NCBI GenBank assembly: GCA_964406705.1
Contig: CAYOSS010000018.1
Location: 1-26,326, forward strand
Reading direction: 5' to 3'
From: CAZRRV01 sp964406705
GTDB taxonomy: Bacteria; Bacillota; Clostridia; Oscillospirales; Acutalibacteraceae
DNA: 26,326 nucleotides
The translations under genes and the position numbers were made by a program. Positions 23,858 through 26,326 of this stretch are shown one piece after another (position 1 is the first letter of the stretch; each line of letters begins with the position of its first letter). Under the pieces are notes generated by a model. The model made no database searches. It saw only the letters and a program-made list of their open reading frames with translations, and had not been told where the DNA came from.

Positions 23858-24844
23858 CTACCGCCCGCGGGCGCCGTCCCCCGGCGCGTTCGGGGAGCCG
23901 CCACCCCGCGCCTCGGCCCGCTCGTACGCCTTTACTATCTCCTGAACTAACTTGTGCCGGACAACGTCCTTCTCGCTCAAATACACCGTGGCGACGCCCT
24001 CCACCCCCCGGAGCACCCCCGCCGCGTCGCGGAGCCCGCTGCGCTTGCCCTCCGGCAGGTCAATCTGGGTCAGGTCGCCCGTGACCACGACCTTGGAGTT
24101 TTCGCCCAGCCGTGTTAGGAACATCTTCATCTGCTCGCGGGTGGTGTTCTGAGCCTCGTCGAGGACTATGAAGCTGTTGTCCAGCGTCCGCCCGCGCATA
24201 TAGGCCAGCGGCGCGACCTCTATATCCCCCCTCTCGCGGCAGCGCGAGAAGTTCTCGGGGCCGAGAAGGTCGAACAGCGCGTCGTAAAGGGGGCGGAGAT
24301 AGGGGTCCACTTTCGCCTGAAGGTCCCCCGGCAGAAAGCCCAGACGCTCCCCCGCCTCCACCGCCGGTCGGGTGAGAATGATCCTGTCCACCGCCTTAGC
24401 CCTGAACGCTTCCACCGCGAGAGCCACCGCGAGATATGTTTTCCCCGTCCCGGCGGGGCCTATGCCGAGCGTCACCGTGTTGGCTTTGATGGCGTCGGTG
24501 TACCGCCTCTGCCCGACCGTCCGGGACTTCACCGGCTTGCCCTTGGCCGTGACCGCCACGCACGCGCTCCCGTAGAGCGCCGGGAGAAGATTCTCCTCGC
24601 CGCTTTTGACAAGGCTCACCGCGTAGCGGAGAGTTTGCTCCGAGAGCGGCTCGCCGCGCCGCAGCGCCACCGTGAGGGCCGAAAGCGCCCGGGTCGCGGC
24701 CTCGGCGGCGCCCTCCTCGCCCGAGACGCGGATCTCCCCGTCGCGCAGCGTCACGCTCACGTCGAACTGGCTCTCTATATACTTAATATTCTCGTCATAG
24801 CTCCCGAACAGCTCCGCCGCCGCGCCCGGGTCGCTAACCGGCAA
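23858..24844 (-). CDS. phoH: PhoH-family ATPase
   Basis: 328 residues from the proposed TTG. An N-terminal KH-like part (LFGSYDENIKYIESQFDVSV) precedes the PhoH P-loop domain: Walker A GPAGTGKT (129-136), LTRPAVEAGERLGFLPG, Walker B FIVLDEAQN (225-233) and VVTGDLTQIDLP. PhoH proteins are cytoplasmic RNA-linked ATPases; the gene usually lies beside ybeY, as here, which points to a role in rRNA maturation. Start choice: TTG at 24844 has GGAG 6 bases upstream and gives the usual family N terminus. The ATG at 24943 cannot be used because the -10 of the promoter lies inside it; TTG at 24859 is another option. The C-terminal tail (GGGSPNAPGDGARGR) is low complexity and matches the downstream repeats. 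Confidence 0.93.
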   Translation of the reverse strand: MPVSDPGAAAELFGSYDENIKYIESQFDVSVTLRDGEIRVSGEEGAAEAATRALSALTVALRRGEPLSEQTLRYAVSLVKSGEENLLPALYGSACVAVTAKGKPVKSRTVGQRRYTDAIKANTVTLGIGPAGTGKTYLAVALAVEAFRAKAVDRIILTRPAVEAGERLGFLPGDLQAKVDPYLRPLYDALFDLLGPENFSRCRERGDIEVAPLAYMRGRTLDNSFIVLDEAQNTTREQMKMFLTRLGENSKVVVTGDLTQIDLPEGKRSGLRDAAGVLRGVEGVATVYLSEKDVVRHKLVQEIVKAYERAEARGGGSPNAPGDGARGR

Positions 24845-24881
24845 CGCTCTCTCCGCCAACTCTTTCCCAATCGCCCCCTCG

Positions 24882-24895
24882 CCCCGCGAACGGGG
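24882..24895 (-). other. UUCG tetraloop hairpin in the phoH leader
   Basis: In the minus-strand transcript, CCCCG-UUCG-CGGGG forms a perfect 5-bp stem closed by the very stable UUCG tetraloop. It lies about 40 bases after the expected transcription start and about 38 bases before the proposed TTG. It may protect the 5' end or affect translation; no tail for termination follows. Confidence 0.5.
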
Positions 24896-24931
24896 TAGTG
24901 CCGTCTTTACGGTTTGTGACAACTTACCTAT

Positions 24932-24959
24932 ATTATACCACATTTCCCGGCAAAATAAA
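24932..24959 (-). promoter_or_regulatory. Extended -10 promoter for the phoH-ybeY-era-recO unit
   Basis: On the minus strand a perfect TATAAT (24932-24937) is preceded by TGG, an extended -10 (TGGTATAAT). The -35 region is weak: TTTATT (24954-24959) at a 16-base spacing. Transcription would begin near 24925. This is an AT-rich island in a very GC-rich setting, about 100 bases from element C. Confidence 0.72.
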
Positions 24960-25065
24960 CCCCTTTTCCGGGAAATTTTTCCAAAATTTGGGGGGTTATC
25001 CCGAAGCGGGGGGCAGCCCGGCTGTGTCCGGGGCCCGCTCCGCCCGGTTTGGGGGAGCCGGTCCG

Positions 25066-26326
25066 GCTGCGCGGGGGGCTTTGCAATGACGGGAGGTCGC
25101 TCTCGGCTCCGCCCGGCACCGGGGGCTGGTTCTCGCTGCGCGAGGGGCTTTGCGGTACCGGATGTCTGCTCTCGGCTCCGCCCTGTTAAGGCAAATTTCT
25201 TCTCGCTACGCGAGGGCAGCTTTCCAATCTTTCCCAGCTGGGCTGGGCAGCGTGTCCGCTTTTTCTTCGACTGACGGGCTCGGCTATCGCCGCTGGCTTT
25301 GGCTTCGCCCGGCGCCGGGGAGTTATCCTCGTCGCGCGGGGGGCTTCGCGGGGCCGGGGGCTTGGCTACGCCCTGTTATTGGAAGCCGGTCTGTTCCCTA
25401 CCGGGAGGGAAACTAAGTGGTTTTCTTCTCGCTATCGACGCTTTTCTTTTCCTCTCTCCCGCGGCAACATACCGGGAGAATGGGGAGAGAGGTAAAAGAA
25501 AAGCTTCGCAAAAGAAAAGGAGCTCACGCGCCAACCCCTCACCGGTCCGTTCCGGCAGCTCGCAACCGGTAGGCCGGGTAGTTCCCGGAAGCTATCAGGT
25601 GACGCCCTCATCTGAGTGGTTGTGGGGTAGCCGCCACCTGTACCGCAGCTCTTGCGATCGCTGACGCGGGGGAAGCCCGTATGTACCCCCGGCGCCGGCT
25701 CCGGGACCCCGCCGGGGTCATTCGGGGCTCACCCAGCCCGGTACAAAGGCTCGCAGGTTCGGGGGGAGCTCGCCGCTATCGTTCGGGGCTCGACGCTTCC
25801 GGGCAGCCTTTGCTTGTCGGTCAGGGGCGGCTCGTGGGTGTTCGGGAAGCCCCTACCGAGGAGCCCGGAGATTCGACGGCGCGAGGGGTAGCCTGGTGGC
25901 GACAGGTAGTCCCCATACCGGAAGCGCAGCGATTTATGGGATAGTCCACCGGTACTGGAGGCTCCGGCTCCGCCCCGTTTACCGGGGGACGCAGTGGGTT
26001 GCCCCCGCACGGGAGGAGGTTCCCTGCACACCCGCGAGCCTACCCCAACCACTAAGCAAAAAGCTACCCCATAAGAACCGAGCTCAGTTCGATAGCGGCG
26101 AGCTTACCCTAACCTGCGAGCCTTTTGCATCCTACTCTGCGAGGCGGGAATGACCTCAGCAGGGTCCCGGAGCCGGCGCCGGCGGTACCCCCGGGCCTTC
26201 CTCGCGATAGCGAAGCACAAGGGCTGCCGTACAGGTGGCGGCTACCCCGTACCCACTCGGTGTTCGGCGTTGGAACAAGCCGGTCCGCCTGAACTTCTTT
26301 TCTGTCCGCTTTTCATAAGGGGCCCC
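25066..26326. repeat. Giant palindromic repeat element, copy C (right end cut by window end)
   Basis: The left flank (25066-25380) has several GGGGGCTT(T/C)GC...CTCTCGGCTCCGCCC units, hairpins CTCGC/GCGAG at about 25133-25145 and 25202-25214, and CCCAGC-TGG-GCTGGG at 25233-25247. The core starts near 25510 and matches copy A from position 1 onward. Its arms are imperfect reverse complements: GGGTAGCCGCCACCTGTACC near 25625 pairs with GTACAGGTGGCGGCTACCCC near 26229. It ends with the same CTTTTCATAAGGGGCCCC as copy B at 8239-8256, exactly at the window end. No protein gene is supported. The stretch 24960-25065 before it holds nothing I recognise. Confidence 0.85.

Noticed and set aside
1..26326. 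tRNA, rRNA or transposase genes
   Set aside because: I looked for T-loop sequences such as GGTTCGAATCC and for transposase motifs and saw none; a dedicated tRNA search was not possible here.

Overview
The window reads as a scaffold piece from a high-GC member of the Bacillota (Clostridia-like). This rests on the minus-strand order phoH - ybeY - era - recO, on MutS2 with a C-terminal Smr domain, on a membrane-anchored G5/M23 peptidase, on QueH, and on sigma-A type promoters that stand out as AT-rich islands. Genus cannot be named from sequence alone. No tRNA, rRNA, transposase gene or CRISPR array was seen. One 100-N scaffold gap lies inside a repeat.

Layout. 1-1085: a large non-coding palindromic element (copy A, cut by the window start). 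1117-3740: a plus-strand pair, an OPA-like MFS transporter and a PHP-domain phosphoesterase. 3741-5049: two families of GC-rich tandem repeats and a hairpin terminator. 5050-7205: an M23 peptidase with unusual basic repeats and its own promoter, minus strand. 7250-8600: copy B of the palindromic element. 8617-12348: rluD-like pseudouridine synthase, nicotinate phosphoribosyltransferase and queH, minus strand. 12349-13477: a duplicated GC-rich spacer. 13478-18440: mutS2 - znuA - znuC - znuB in transcription order. 18441-20199: a long repeat spacer with the gap. 20200-24844: recO, era, ybeY and phoH, separated by two more repeat spacers. 25066-26326: copy C of the palindromic element, cut by the window end.

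All genes from 24844 down to 5050 lie on the minus strand. Only two convincing promoters were seen there, before phoH and before the M23 gene, so phoH to rluD may be one very long transcription unit. The genes are mostly housekeeping: 16S rRNA maturation and ribosome assembly (YbeY, Era), recombination repair (RecO), ribosome rescue or recombination control (MutS2), metal uptake (ZnuABC), NAD salvage (PncB), queuosine synthesis (QueH) and RNA pseudouridylation.

The unusual part is the DNA between and inside the genes. (1) Three copies of a palindromic element of about 1.3 kb, built from small hairpins with constant stems and changing 3-nt loops, each end next to an outward-facing promoter. 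(2) Nearly every other gap is filled with its own private repeat family, and in three cases (queH, znuB, phoH) the repeat unit contains a copy of the upstream gene's stop codon and last codons. (3) Repeats also sit inside reading frames: a 20-codon repeat starting the MFS gene, a 19-residue basic repeat in the M23 protein and a Gly/Pro/Arg-rich insert of about 148 residues in the pseudouridine synthase. All of this was read by eye and none of the repeat families has been searched against a database.
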